DNA of 64,000 nt from Niallia circulans NBRC 13626 (GCF_001591585.1 NZ_BCVE01000009.1:1-64000), one strand, 5' to 3'; positions 1 through 8,929 are shown, numbered from the stretch's first letter. The notes: generated by a model not told the origin, from the sequence alone. Numbers and translations: made by a program.

Positions 1-210
1 TCTTTCAGCTTTTCCACATGAGGGGAAAAGGATTATCCGGTATTAGCTCCGGTTTCCCGAAGTTATCCCAGTCTTACAGGCAGGTTGCCCACGTGTTACT
101 CACCCGTCCGCCGCTAACTTTAAAAGCAAGCTTTTAAAGTCCGCTCGACTTGCATGTATTAGGCACGCCGCCAGCGTTCGTCCTGAGCCAGGATCAAACT
201 CTCCAATAAA
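1..210 (-). rRNA. rrs: 16S ribosomal RNA, 5' end (partial)
   Basis: The minus strand reads the conserved start of bacterial 16S rRNA: the GAGAGTTTGATCCTGGCTCAG region lies near 184-204, followed by GACGAACGCTGGCGGCGTGCC and ATGCAAGTCGAGCGGAC. The mature 5' end is placed by family knowledge at the TTTATTGGAGAG stretch (about 210). The first variable helix (CTTTAAAAGC / GCTTTTAAAG) is of Bacillus type. The gene continues off the left edge, so only about 210 of roughly 1550 bases are present, and the operon is read leftwards. Confidence 0.97.
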
Positions 211-306
211 GAGTTGATTAGCTCATTGCTAAACTCTAGCTTTTTATTACTTTTTTTGTTTTACAACATTCGTTATAAAACAATTATTGTTGACGTTTGT
301 TTGTTC

Positions 307-321
307 AGTTTTCAAAGAGCA
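307..321 (-). promoter_or_regulatory. rrn leader boxA-like antitermination element
   Basis: The minus strand reads GCTCTTTGAAAACTG between the promoters and the 16S gene. This matches the boxA segment found in Bacillus rRNA leaders, where NusB/NusE bind to prevent premature termination. The function is inferred from family knowledge. Confidence 0.7.
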
Positions 322-353
322 ATTTAGTTAGCCGCTCAAGAAGCGACTTTCCT

Positions 354-383
354 AATATAACATCTATTAACTATCAATGTCAA
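354..383 (-). promoter_or_regulatory. rRNA operon promoter P2
   Basis: On the minus strand TTGACA (plus 378-383) is followed after 17-18 bases by TTATAT/TATATT (plus 354-360). It lies about 145 bases upstream of the 16S 5' end and is the proximal of two tandem sigma-A promoters, as usual for Bacillus rrn operons. Confidence 0.8.
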
Positions 384-449
384 TAGTATTTTTAAAATTC
401 TTTTCCGTCATTTACTTTAACATTTCGTGTTGTTTCAGCGACGGATATT

Positions 450-479
450 AATATAACATTGTTTAAAGTTAACGGTCAA
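450..479 (-). promoter_or_regulatory. rRNA operon promoter P1
   Basis: On the minus strand TTGACC (plus 474-479) is followed after 17-18 bases by TTATATT (plus 450-456). It lies 96 bases upstream of P2 and is flanked upstream by A/T tracts (481-515) that could act as an UP element. The rest of 480-740 shows no gene. Confidence 0.75.
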
Positions 480-759
480 TACTTTTTTAAAAAAAATATT
501 CCATTATTAAAAAGGAGTACCATTTCTATAAGAAGAATGTTTTTCTCCAAATAACATACACTTAATTAATATTTAGTGTTTACAATAAACCGTTATAGGA
601 TATTATACTTTAAGTTTTTAAAAATCGTAGAATTGTTTTCAATAATTTCCCCTAGCACCTTGTAGCCTTGTTTAATTTCCTGTTCTTTATATAGTGAGAA
701 TTAATAATCAACCACGACACTTGACTACAATAAATTAAATACAGGAGAGGAAACATAGA

Positions 760-1452
760 ATGGATATTAATATAGATTTTTTATTAAAAATAGGTATTTC
801 CGCTGGTTTCGGATTGATCATTGGATTAGAGCGAGAAATTAAACGTAAACCTGTAGGTCTAAAAACTAGTCTTGTAATAAGTATTGTGAGCTGCTTATTA
901 ACTATTATTTCGATTGAAGCAGCCTATAAATTTCCTGGTAGCGATCAAGTTAATATTCAAATGGATCCGTTACGTTTACCGGCTCAAATTGTTTCTGGGA
1001 TCGGTTTTTTAGGTGCTGGAGTTATACTGAGAAGAGGAAATGATAGTATTTCTGGATTAACTACAGCAGCTTTAATATGGGGAGCAGGAGGCATAGGGAT
1101 TGCAGTCGGAGCAGGATATTATATAGAAGCTTTAATTGGGGTTGTCCTTCTATTAATTAGTGTTAAATTTATACCATTTTTCATGAGTATGATTGGTCCT
1201 CGTCAGTTGAGAGAAAAAGAAATTAAAGTAAAACTAAAAGCTGACCAAAAGGAAAATGTCTCAACTATTATTAAGGCGATACGTAATTTAAGAACAGGAA
1301 TAAAACATATACGAATTAAAGATTTAGAAACGGGAGAACATTCTATTTACCTTATTATCATAGTTGATCAAAAAAGAGAAATAACAGATGTTTATAGAGA
1401 TGTTTCTGACATTCATGGAGTGAAAGAAATTGAAATAGAGAGTTTAAATTAA
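760..1452 (+). CDS. MgtC/SapB family membrane protein
   Basis: A 230-residue integral membrane protein of the MgtC/SapB family. The N-terminal half has hydrophobic helices and the family signature: GLIIGLERE near residues 18-26, K-x-VGLKT, then the long G-rich segment QIVSGIGFLGAGVILR around 77-92. Residues from about 150 on form a soluble C-terminal tail. AGGAGAGG sits 10-15 bases before the ATG. MgtC proteins are linked to growth at low Mg2+ and to control of membrane ATPases; here the exact role is unknown. The gene is monocistronic and ends at a hairpin terminator. Confidence 0.9.
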   Translation: MDINIDFLLKIGISAGFGLIIGLEREIKRKPVGLKTSLVISIVSCLLTIISIEAAYKFPGSDQVNIQMDPLRLPAQIVSGIGFLGAGVILRRGNDSISGLTTAALIWGAGGIGIAVGAGYYIEALIGVVLLLISVKFIPFFMSMIGPRQLREKEIKVKLKADQKENVSTIIKAIRNLRTGIKHIRIKDLETGEHSIYLIIIVDQKREITDVYRDVSDIHGVKEIEIESLN

Positions 1453-1462
1453 TTTCAATCAT

Positions 1463-1509
1463 TAAAAAGGAGAAGGTTCATATACCCCTCATTTGAACCT
1501 TCCTTTTTA
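1463..1509 (+). terminator. Rho-independent terminator after the mgtC-family gene
   Basis: The inverted repeat AAAAAGGAGAAGGTTCA / TGAACCTTCCTTTTT carries its own T-run and lies 10 bases after the stop codon. Confidence 0.8.
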
Positions 1510-1650
1510 TCCTTCCTTTATAGGTATAGAAATTTCCTTACATATTATTCCTTCATTAACTTGAAATTTTTCAGTATACTCATTTTCAATAAATTCTGCT
1601 AATCTTTTAGTTTTATAAAGGGTTCTATTTATTCCAATCCAATAATTCAT
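1507..1650 (-). CDS. possible 47-residue hypothetical protein
   Basis: An open frame on the minus strand begins MNYWIGINRTLYKTKRL and has ordinary charged/hydrophobic composition (lysine, glutamate, isoleucine). A weak AAGTGG precedes the ATG by about four bases. The 3' end touches the arm of the mgtC terminator. No family is recognised; it could be the tail of a decayed gene or chance. Its divergent position, 54 bases upstream of tRNA-Ala, gives no functional hint. Confidence 0.25.
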   Translation of the reverse strand: MNYWIGINRTLYKTKRLAEFIENEYTEKFQVNEGIICKEISIPIKEG

Positions 1651-1658
1651 TCAACCAC

Positions 1659-1686
1659 TTGAAGTTTTTATTTAATTTTGTATAAT
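1659..1686 (+). promoter_or_regulatory. promoter of tRNA-Ala
   Basis: TTGAAG (1659-1664), 16-base spacer and TATAAT (1681-1686), which ends 18 bases before the first tRNA base. Confidence 0.6.
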
Positions 1687-1704
1687 GTATATAGATATTA
1701 TTAT

Positions 1705-1780
<76 letters not shown>

Positions 1781-1795
1781 TATTTTTCATAACCT

Positions 1796-1820
1796 AACGG
1801 CGATAATAGTCGTTTTTTTT
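1796..1820 (+). terminator. terminator after tRNA-Ala
   Basis: A six-base stem AACGGC / GTCGTT (one G-U pair) around GATAATA, followed by eight T. Confidence 0.6.
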
Positions 1821-2053
1821 ATTTTATTTTCTAAAAGAGAGCAAGCTATTCTCTGAGAGGTTTCCTCTTAATCCCACAATAAATCATTTGTTAGCCCCCT
1901 CCTTTTCTTCCCTAATTTTACAGCTGAATTTCCTGTCTATAAATTTTCATTAAATTTTTTTTATATTTTACTGGATTATATAGATTATTTGACGCACATT
2001 ATGTATAATCAGCCTTATTGAAATTTTTTAGGTAGTATTAAAGGAGGTTATTC

Positions 2054-3256
2054 ATGTTGGGAAAAGCATTAATTATTGGTGCTGGCGGAGTGGCAAGTGT
2101 TGTCGCACATAAATGCTGTCAAGTACCAGATGTATTCGAAGAAATTTGCATTGCAAGCAGAACACTTTCAAAGTGTGAAGCAATTAAAGATAAAATTGAT
2201 GGTGGCAAAACAAAGGTTACTGTTGCTCAAGTTGATGCTGATAAAACAGAAGAAGTAATCGAGTTAATCAATAGCTTTAAGCCAGAAATAGTAATCAACG
2301 TTGCATTACCATACCAAGATTTAACTATAATGGATGCGTGTCTAGCTACTGGGGTCCATTACTTAGATACTGCAAACTATGAACCACCTGAAACAGCTAA
2401 ATTTGAATATAAATGGCAATGGGAATATAAGCAAAAGTTTGAAGAGGCTGGCTTAACCGCGCTCCTTGGAAGTGGGTTTGATCCTGGAGTAACAGGTGTT
2501 TTCACGGCTTATGCACAAAAACATCATTTTGATGAAATTAATTATATAGATATTGTTGATGCTAATGGCGGAGACCATGGCTATCCATTTGCTACAAACT
2601 TTAATCCAGAAATCAATATTCGTGAAATTACAGCGAACGGAAGATATTGGGAAAACGGCGAATGGATTGAAACACCACCACTTTCTGAAAAAAGAGAATA
2701 TAATTTAGACCAAATTGGCCCTAAAAACATTTATCTTTTATACCATGAAGAACTAGAATCATTAGCAGTAAATATTAAAGGACTTAAGAGAATCCGTTTC
2801 TGGATGACTTTCTCTGATAATTATCTAAACCACTTAAAGGTTCTTGAGAATGTTGGAATGACATCTATTGAACCAATTAATTATGAAGGAAAAGAGATTA
2901 TCCCATTACAGTTTTTAAAAGAAATTCTTCCTGATCCTGCATCACTTGGACCTAGAACAAAAGGGAAAACCAATATCGGCTGTATCATTCAAGGTACAAA
3001 AGATGGAAAGCCTAAAACTTATTATGTATATAATATTTGTGATCACCAAGAATGTTATCGCGAGGTAGGATCTCAAGCAATCTCATATACAACTGGTGTT
3101 CCAGCGATGATTGGTGCCATGCTTATCATGAAAGGCCAATGGAAGCGTCCAGGCGTATACAATGTAGAGGAATTTGATCCAGATCCATTCATGGATGCAT
3201 TAAATAAATATGGATTACCATGGCAGGAGAACTTTTCTCCAACTCTTATAGATTGA
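2054..3256 (+). CDS. carboxy(nor)spermidine dehydrogenase (saccharopine dehydrogenase family)
   Basis: A 400-residue NAD(P)-dependent enzyme of the saccharopine dehydrogenase superfamily. A Rossmann start GKALIIGAGGVASVVAHKC covers residues 3-21, and a substrate domain with GSGFDPGVTGVFTAYA lies near 139-154. The family condenses aspartate semialdehyde with putrescine or diaminopropane to give carboxyspermidine or carboxynorspermidine. AAGGAGG lies seven bases before the ATG. The decarboxylase of the same pathway follows after 10 bases, which strongly supports this role over lysine catabolism. B. subtilis normally uses SpeE instead. Confidence 0.85.
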   Translation: MLGKALIIGAGGVASVVAHKCCQVPDVFEEICIASRTLSKCEAIKDKIDGGKTKVTVAQVDADKTEEVIELINSFKPEIVINVALPYQDLTIMDACLATGVHYLDTANYEPPETAKFEYKWQWEYKQKFEEAGLTALLGSGFDPGVTGVFTAYAQKHHFDEINYIDIVDANGGDHGYPFATNFNPEINIREITANGRYWENGEWIETPPLSEKREYNLDQIGPKNIYLLYHEELESLAVNIKGLKRIRFWMTFSDNYLNHLKVLENVGMTSIEPINYEGKEIIPLQFLKEILPDPASLGPRTKGKTNIGCIIQGTKDGKPKTYYVYNICDHQECYREVGSQAISYTTGVPAMIGAMLIMKGQWKRPGVYNVEEFDPDPFMDALNKYGLPWQENFSPTLID

Positions 3257-3266
3257 GAGGAATGAA

Positions 3267-4406
3267 ATGAAAAAGATTGACTTTACAAAAGCTCCATCAC
3301 CAAGTTACGTAGTGGACGAGCGTCTTTTAACAAGAAACTTAGAAATTTTACAGTCTGTACAGGAACGTACAGGGGCAAAAATTCTACTTGCATTAAAGGG
3401 GTTTTCCATGCACTCTGTATTTCCTCTAGTAGGTAAATACTTAGCAGGAGTAACATCCAGTTCGTTATTCGAAGCTAGACTTGGCTATGAGAAAATGGGA
3501 AAAGAAGTACATGCATATGCACCTGCATATGCAGAAAGCGAATTTGATGAATTACTTCAATATACAGACCATATCGTCTTTAATTCGCATAGTCAGTGGA
3601 ATCGATTTAAAGATAAGGTTCAAAAAGCGGGGAAGAAAATTGATGTAGGTCTTCGAATCAATCCTGAATACTCAGAAATTGAAACACAGCTTTATAACCC
3701 ATGTGCTCCTTATTCTCGATTTGGTATTACCTTAGATAACTTTAATCCAGAAGAATTAGATGGAATAGATGGACTTCATTTTCATACGATGTGTGAGCAA
3801 AATTCGGATACTTTAAAACGCACGATAAAAGTAGTCGATGAGAAGTTCGGCGAATATATAAAAAAAATGAAGTGGATTAATTTTGGTGGAGGACACCATA
3901 TTACTCGTCCAGATTATGATATTGAAACTTTAGTTGAATCTATATTATTTATAAAAGAAAAATATAATGTAGATGTTTATTTAGAACCAGGCGAAGCCAT
4001 TGCATTGAATACAGGTTACTTAGTATCCACTGTCCTTGATATTGTTCATAATGGAATGGATATTGCTATACTTGATACATCAGCAACTTGTCATATGCCA
4101 GATGTACTTGAAATGCCATATCGACCTAATATTATTGATGCTGGGAAGCCTGGTGAAAATGAATATACCTATAGACTTGGCGGTATGACGTGCTTAGCCG
4201 GAGATGTTATTGGGGATTATTCTTTCAAAAAACCACTAAAGCCTGGCGATAAAATTGTATTCTGCGACATGGCCCACTATACAATGGTTAAAAACCATAT
4301 GTTCAACGGCGTTAATTTACCTTCTATTGCTTCTTATAATGAAGAAGAAGGCTTAAAAGTTGTTCGCCAGTTTATCTTCGAAGATTACAGTAATCGCTTA
4401 TCTTAA
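3267..4406 (+). CDS. nspC: carboxynorspermidine decarboxylase
   Basis: A 379-residue PLP enzyme of the fold-III (alanine racemase-like) decarboxylase family. The PLP-lysine segment ILLALKGFSM is near residues 39-48, the glycine loop WINFGGGHH near 203-211, EPGEA near 239-243, and CHMPDVLEMPYRP with CDMAHY in the C-terminal barrel. It removes CO2 from carboxy(nor)spermidine to give (nor)spermidine. It is co-transcribed with the dehydrogenase 10 bases upstream. Sequence cannot tell the spermidine from the norspermidine product. Confidence 0.9.
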   Translation: MKKIDFTKAPSPSYVVDERLLTRNLEILQSVQERTGAKILLALKGFSMHSVFPLVGKYLAGVTSSSLFEARLGYEKMGKEVHAYAPAYAESEFDELLQYTDHIVFNSHSQWNRFKDKVQKAGKKIDVGLRINPEYSEIETQLYNPCAPYSRFGITLDNFNPEELDGIDGLHFHTMCEQNSDTLKRTIKVVDEKFGEYIKKMKWINFGGGHHITRPDYDIETLVESILFIKEKYNVDVYLEPGEAIALNTGYLVSTVLDIVHNGMDIAILDTSATCHMPDVLEMPYRPNIIDAGKPGENEYTYRLGGMTCLAGDVIGDYSFKKPLKPGDKIVFCDMAHYTMVKNHMFNGVNLPSIASYNEEEGLKVVRQFIFEDYSNRLS

Positions 4407-4418
4407 TTGAAATGATTC

Positions 4419-4467
4419 AAAAAGCGGATGTTTAAAAGGGGTTTTCCCCTTAAACATCCGCTTTTTA
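4419..4467. terminator. bidirectional terminator between nspC and the histidine kinase gene
   Basis: A very strong hairpin: AAAAAGCGGATGTTTAA pairs with TTAAACATCCGCTTTTT around GGGGTTTTCCCC. Both strands end in a T-run, so it can serve both convergent genes. Confidence 0.9.
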
Positions 4468-4493
4468 TTTGTTACGCAACTCTCTATACATCT

Positions 4494-6215
4494 TTAAAGA
4501 AAACACGGTAAGACAATGGTAACTGCAGTTCCCCATCCCTCTTTACTTTTCACTACCATATCTCCTTTATTTTGCTTGAGAAGCTTTAAACATATCGTTA
4601 AGCCTATGCCAGTTCCTTTTTCTTTGCTTGTATAATACGGTTCTCCAATCCTAGCTAGTCTTTCTTTACTTATTCCGTCTCCATTATCAATTATTCTAAT
4701 TCTACAAAAATCATCTTTTTGGTCGAGTATTGCTTTTACTTTCCCTGTTTGAGGTTCAATTGCCTCTATACTATTTTTCAATATATTTAATAAAACTTGT
4801 TTAAATTGAGAATTATCAATTGAAGCTATTATTTCTTTATTCTCTCTATTTTCTAAGATGATCTCTTTATTTTGTTCATTAGCCAGGGCATGAAATAGGA
4901 CTTTTAGATTTTTTAATTCTAAAAATGCTTTTGTAATCGGAAGAGCATTATTATCATTTTCTTTCGCCTCAGGTTTACTTAGTATAAGCAACTCTTTTAA
5001 GACTTCATTAATCCGATCAATTTCATCCAGTAATATCGTTTCATAGCCAGAAGCATCGTTTTTTTCCTTCAAAAGCTGGATAAACCCTCTAATAGTTGTC
5101 AACGGATTTCGAATTTCATGGGCAACACTGGCAGCCATCTCTCCTACCACTTTTAATTTTTCAGAAGAAATCATTAGTTGTTCATTATGCTTCTGATCCG
5201 TAATATCATGTCCAAAATAGATATGATATTCTTCTCCAGTACTATGTATAAGTTCCTTTTTCCCCCATATAATAAAATAGTTCTTCCCGCTGCTATCGAC
5301 AAATCGATGCGGTTCGTCTGTCTCCATATTAATACGTTTTTCTATATAAGAAAATGGACGCCCTAACCAATTATTGTTTTCAAGCGATAATAGCTTTAAG
5401 AAGGAAGGATTCATTTTTACTATTTGTTCCTTCTTATTTTTAACTAATAAATAATTCGGGTTTATATCCATAATAGCTTCGAGTAACTCACTTTGCCTCG
5501 ATAACTCTGCATTCATATTATTCAGATGTGTCGATTGCATTTGAAAAAAGCTTAAAAATAAAATAACTGCCGCTATCAAAGAGTTAAAACTAGAGAAAAA
5601 TAATGGAATAAAAATAAAACCACTAAATACACCATTAATATAGATGATTAAAACAGCGATTACAAATTTGATATAAAAGCTTTTATAAATGGGATCCCTA
5701 ATTTTAAAGGAAATCACCAATAAAATGATAGTGTTCAAATATAATAAAACAATATTTAAGATGAATAATACATTCCACTTTCCGTAAATAGGAAGAATAT
5801 ACTTAGAAGAAAGTAAATTTCCATCCATAACAATAAAATCCTTCACACCAAGGCTAGTAAAATTAATAAAATAGGCAAATAAACTATATAAAATTAAAAC
5901 GTATAAAAATGGCTTATTAAACAATACTCTAAATCGTTTAAACTCTTTATGTTCACTTACTAAATAATATGAAAAATAATACATAACTGGCATTATACAA
6001 ATAGTTCCTAGCCGGAATATTTTAAATAAGAGTTCAATTGTCCCCTGACTTAAGAAATCTCCTGCATATAAAACTGCGATATCCATTTGCCAGAAGGAGA
6101 GCATACATAAGAAAAGAGATAAGGCTTTTGTTAATTGAGACTGTGAATAAAAAATAATAGTCACAGAAATAATGAGTGGGACTAACGAAACCATCAATAA
6201 TAATATAGCTTCCAC
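4494..6215 (-). CDS. 7-TM sensor histidine kinase
   Basis: A 573-residue membrane kinase. Seven hydrophobic segments span roughly residues 3-23, 30-51, 64-86, 102-120, 147-170, 182-204 and 206-224 (HisKA_7TM-like). A PAS domain covers about 240-345 and an HisKA dimerisation helix holds phospho-accepting His366 in SVAHEIRNP. The ATPase domain has an N box (about N477), DNGDG at 510-514 and GTGIGL at 534-539. It starts at GTG, with AAAGGAGG inside the end of the upstream ketosynthase gene, whose stop codon is one base away, so the two are translationally coupled. No response regulator is adjacent; it may feed a phosphorelay such as Spo0F, which is inference. Confidence 0.9.
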   Translation of the reverse strand: MEAILLLMVSLVPLIISVTIIFYSQSQLTKALSLFLCMLSFWQMDIAVLYAGDFLSQGTIELLFKIFRLGTICIMPVMYYFSYYLVSEHKEFKRFRVLFNKPFLYVLILYSLFAYFINFTSLGVKDFIVMDGNLLSSKYILPIYGKWNVLFILNIVLLYLNTIILLVISFKIRDPIYKSFYIKFVIAVLIIYINGVFSGFIFIPLFFSSFNSLIAAVILFLSFFQMQSTHLNNMNAELSRQSELLEAIMDINPNYLLVKNKKEQIVKMNPSFLKLLSLENNNWLGRPFSYIEKRINMETDEPHRFVDSSGKNYFIIWGKKELIHSTGEEYHIYFGHDITDQKHNEQLMISSEKLKVVGEMAASVAHEIRNPLTTIRGFIQLLKEKNDASGYETILLDEIDRINEVLKELLILSKPEAKENDNNALPITKAFLELKNLKVLFHALANEQNKEIILENRENKEIIASIDNSQFKQVLLNILKNSIEAIEPQTGKVKAILDQKDDFCRIRIIDNGDGISKERLARIGEPYYTSKEKGTGIGLTICLKLLKQNKGDMVVKSKEGWGTAVTIVLPCFL

Positions 6216-6216
6216 T

Positions 6217-7389
6217 TTATGCTCCTCCTTTTGTTATCATCGCGCACCCATTATTTCCTCCATATCCATGTGCTGTTATTAAAACGCGATCAACATCTTC
6301 TGTAATTAGCTGTGTCACTATTGGATAATCTCGATAATAATCATTTATTTCCTGACTTATGGTTGCAGGAATAAAGCTTTTTTTGATACTTATTAAAGAA
6401 GCTATTATTTGAAAAAGCGGCGAAACTCCCATTGCATGCCCGACCGTTCCCTTAATGGATGTAATAGGAATCTTAGATCCTGCAAAAAACCTCTTATATA
6501 CACCGATTTCAATATGATCATTTTCCATTATTCCTAAAGCTTGACTATTTATGTAGGTTGGCATATTCTCTTGTAAACATTCAGCAACTGCTTTTTCCAT
6601 AAGCAAACCTGTTGAGTCTGACTGAAAAGGAGAGATAGCGTCCTGTGTTACACTTGTAGCTTCTACTTTTCCTAATATGGATGCATGACGCTGAATGGCT
6701 ACTTGCTCATTTTCAACAATTAAAACACCTGCTCCTTCCGAAATCGAAAATCCTTTCCCACCTGAAAATGGCCCAAAAGAGGGTTGAGGATTATTTCCAG
6801 CTTGTAAAACACGATGTGGAAGGAACCCTTTTATTATAGGATCACAAATTGATTCATCACTAGCACCAACTATGCAAACATCAATTTGATTTGACTCAAT
6901 TAATATTCTCGCTAAATTTAATGCATCTATACCCGATGTACAACTATTTGCCAATGATAATGCTATACCATTTAACTGCAAATAAGCACTAATGCTAGAA
7001 GATAGAGAATTAGCATTCATATTTCCAATAGTATAAGGAGAAAGCCTCTTGCCTTTTTCCAAAGAAAAAGTGGCTTTACTGATTTCTGCTAAGCCACCAG
7101 CCGAAGAACCGACAATGACCGCTGTTCGATAGTCTCTAACGCTTATATTGGCCTGTTCTATTGCTTCTTTACATGCATGGAGAATCATACGAACAGGTTT
7201 AGACATTTTTTCTTGCCTTTTATGTACCTTGTTTATTTGCTCTTCCCTCACTCTACCTGTGTATATGTATTTCCCTTCATATTTCTCCTGTTTCAACATA
7301 CTTTTATTACTTTGAAGCACTGTCATAAACTCTACTATATTGGAAAATCCTGCTCCTATTATTCCCATTCCAGTAATAACTGCTTTCAT
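6217..7389 (-). CDS. beta-ketoacyl synthase family protein with altered active site
   Basis: A 390-residue thiolase-fold protein of the FabF/KAS family. Nucleophile Cys150 sits in ANSCTSGIDALNLA, and the Lys313/His318 motif in SIKGTVGHAMG is kept. The usual HGTGT motif is replaced by NSQALGI (281-287), putting Gln283 where the first catalytic His should be, and the terminal GFGGTN reads GYGGNN (375-380). Decarboxylative condensation is therefore doubtful. No acyl carrier protein or other fatty acid gene is nearby; the only partner is the coupled histidine kinase. AGGAG precedes the ATG. It is unlikely to be the housekeeping FabF. Confidence 0.85.
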   Translation of the reverse strand: MKAVITGMGIIGAGFSNIVEFMTVLQSNKSMLKQEKYEGKYIYTGRVREEQINKVHKRQEKMSKPVRMILHACKEAIEQANISVRDYRTAVIVGSSAGGLAEISKATFSLEKGKRLSPYTIGNMNANSLSSSISAYLQLNGIALSLANSCTSGIDALNLARILIESNQIDVCIVGASDESICDPIIKGFLPHRVLQAGNNPQPSFGPFSGGKGFSISEGAGVLIVENEQVAIQRHASILGKVEATSVTQDAISPFQSDSTGLLMEKAVAECLQENMPTYINSQALGIMENDHIEIGVYKRFFAGSKIPITSIKGTVGHAMGVSPLFQIIASLISIKKSFIPATISQEINDYYRDYPIVTQLITEDVDRVLITAHGYGGNNGCAMITKGGA

Positions 7390-7615
7390 CTTAATTCTCC
7401 TATAAAAGTATTCATATATATATTACTATGAAAATCGTTTTACAGCAGTAAATTCCGAGAAATTTCTAAATTGCCACAAAACAAATAAAAAACTGCACGA
7501 AAGTATTTCCACCTTATAAGATAAATTGGCTAATTTCTTCGAGAACAAAATAATTAGCTTTATTCTATCCTATAAAGTTAAAATCTAACGTGCAGCCTAT
7601 TCTAATCCTTTTTAC

Positions 7616-7849
7616 TTACTGATACCCATTTTCTCTATCAGATGCTTCATCTTGGATTTCTTCTCTAAACGACTGAACTGCAGCTTCTCTTCTTTTATTC
7701 TTTTGTTGAATCATTTCTTTTTCATCAGAACTCGCATTTACCAGCGTTTCTTCTGCTTTATCGATATTTTCTAACGTGTTTTGTACCATGTCCTGTAATT
7801 TTTCTACATTATCAGAACGATTATCAGGGTTTGGCTTTTGATAACTCAT
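7616..7849 (-). CDS. tlp: small acid-soluble spore protein Tlp
   Basis: A 77-residue, highly charged, hydrophilic protein that closely follows Bacillus Tlp: NPDNRSDNVEKLQDMVQNT at residues 7-25, NKRREAAVQSFREEI near 51-65, and a DENGYQ-like end. Tlp is made in the forespore and is a minor core SASP. A GGAGGAA ribosome site lies about seven bases before the ATG. A sigma-G-type promoter is visible upstream (7882-7911), which fits forespore expression. Confidence 0.93.
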   Translation of the reverse strand: MSYQKPNPDNRSDNVEKLQDMVQNTLENIDKAEETLVNASSDEKEMIQQKNKRREAAVQSFREEIQDEASDRENGYQ

Positions 7850-7881
7850 GATGATTCCTCCTTCCTAATACACTACGTATG

Positions 7882-7911
7882 TATTTTGGTTATCTACGGA
7901 ATTTTTTATAC
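7882..7911 (-). promoter_or_regulatory. probable sigma-G promoter of tlp
   Basis: On the minus strand GTATA (plus 7907-7911), an 18-base spacer, then CAAAATA (plus 7882-7888). The remembered sigma-G consensus is GHATR-N18-CATWHTA, so there is one mismatch. Confidence 0.5.
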
Positions 7912-7933
7912 AAAGCTTCTCAACAAATGTAAC

Positions 7934-8929
7934 CTACCATTTATTAACAAGAACTACTTTTCCAACAGCTTTGCCTGATTCTAAATATTCATGCGCTTTA
8001 CTAATTTCCTCGAAAGAAAATGTTTTTTTATCAAGTAGTGGTTTTAACTTATTTTCTTCTACTATCTTCGTGATATTGCGTAAAATATCCCCATGCTCTA
8101 TTCGCGAATCCTCATTAAGCATCTTGAGAAGCATAAATGTTACATGTAACGAAAGCCCCTTTGAATGTAAAGGAGTTAAATCATGTGTTGATCTGGCAGC
8201 AATGGTTAAGACACTTCCATTTAAAGCTGCTGCTTCAAAGGATTGGTCTAGATTTCTACCGCCGACAGTATCAAAGATCAATGGATAGCCTTTTCCATCC
8301 GTATATTTATCAATATATTCTTTCACCGACACATCTCGATAATTAATAATATAATCTGCACCTATTTTTTTAACAATCACTTGCTTTTCTATGGTTGAAA
8401 CGGTTGTAGAAACAATAGCTCCGGCCCATTTAGCGAGCTGAATGGCAATATGGCCGACCCCGCCTGCTCCACCATGAATAAGGATATTATCTCCTTTCTT
8501 TAATCCCCCCTTAGTAAACAATGATTCCCATGCAGTTATCCCAACAAGAGGGATTGCAGCTGCCTCTTCCATAGTGATATTTCTTGGTTTATGTGCTAAT
8601 AGTCGATAATCAGCAATCATATATTCAGCCAATGCACCTTGTAATCCCTTAAAACCGCCAGCACATCCATATACTTCATCACCAATTTGAAAGGATTGTA
8701 CCGCTTCTCCTACTTCTTCAATAACGCCTGCTACATCTCCGTGTAATATAGCGGGAAAAGACGGAGAAACACCTGGTACTGCTCCACTTCTCACTTTAAT
8801 ATCAATAGGATTGACACTAGTAGCTTTTACTTTTATTCGGACTTGGTGTGGCAATAGATCAAGTGTTTCTATTTCCTTCAACTTAAATACCGTAGACTCA
8901 CCAAATGCTTCAATTATCATCGCTTTCAA
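7934..8929 (-). CDS. NADP-dependent zinc-free alcohol dehydrogenase / quinone oxidoreductase family
   Basis: A 331-residue medium-chain dehydrogenase/reductase. The GroES-like N-terminal domain includes VKATSVNPIDIKVRSG (34-49) and HGDVAGVIEEVG (83-94). The Rossmann domain shows ILIHGGAGGVGHIAIQLAKWAG near 149-170. The cysteine/histidine ligands of catalytic and structural zinc are absent, so it belongs to the zeta-crystallin/quinone reductase branch, which uses NADPH to reduce quinones or enones. The substrate is unknown. Monocistronic; GGAGATGATT precedes the ATG. It is divergent from the SDR gene at 9118. Confidence 0.87.
   Translation of the reverse strand: MKAMIIEAFGESTVFKLKEIETLDLLPHQVRIKVKATSVNPIDIKVRSGAVPGVSPSFPAILHGDVAGVIEEVGEAVQSFQIGDEVYGCAGGFKGLQGALAEYMIADYRLLAHKPRNITMEEAAAIPLVGITAWESLFTKGGLKKGDNILIHGGAGGVGHIAIQLAKWAGAIVSTTVSTIEKQVIVKKIGADYIINYRDVSVKEYIDKYTDGKGYPLIFDTVGGRNLDQSFEAAALNGSVLTIAARSTHDLTPLHSKGLSLHVTFMLLKMLNEDSRIEHGDILRNITKIVEENKLKPLLDKKTFSFEEISKAHEYLESGKAVGKVVLVNKW

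Noticed and set aside
6217-7389. Housekeeping FabF
   Set aside because: The HGTGT histidine is replaced, the sequence is divergent, and no fab or acpP gene is nearby.
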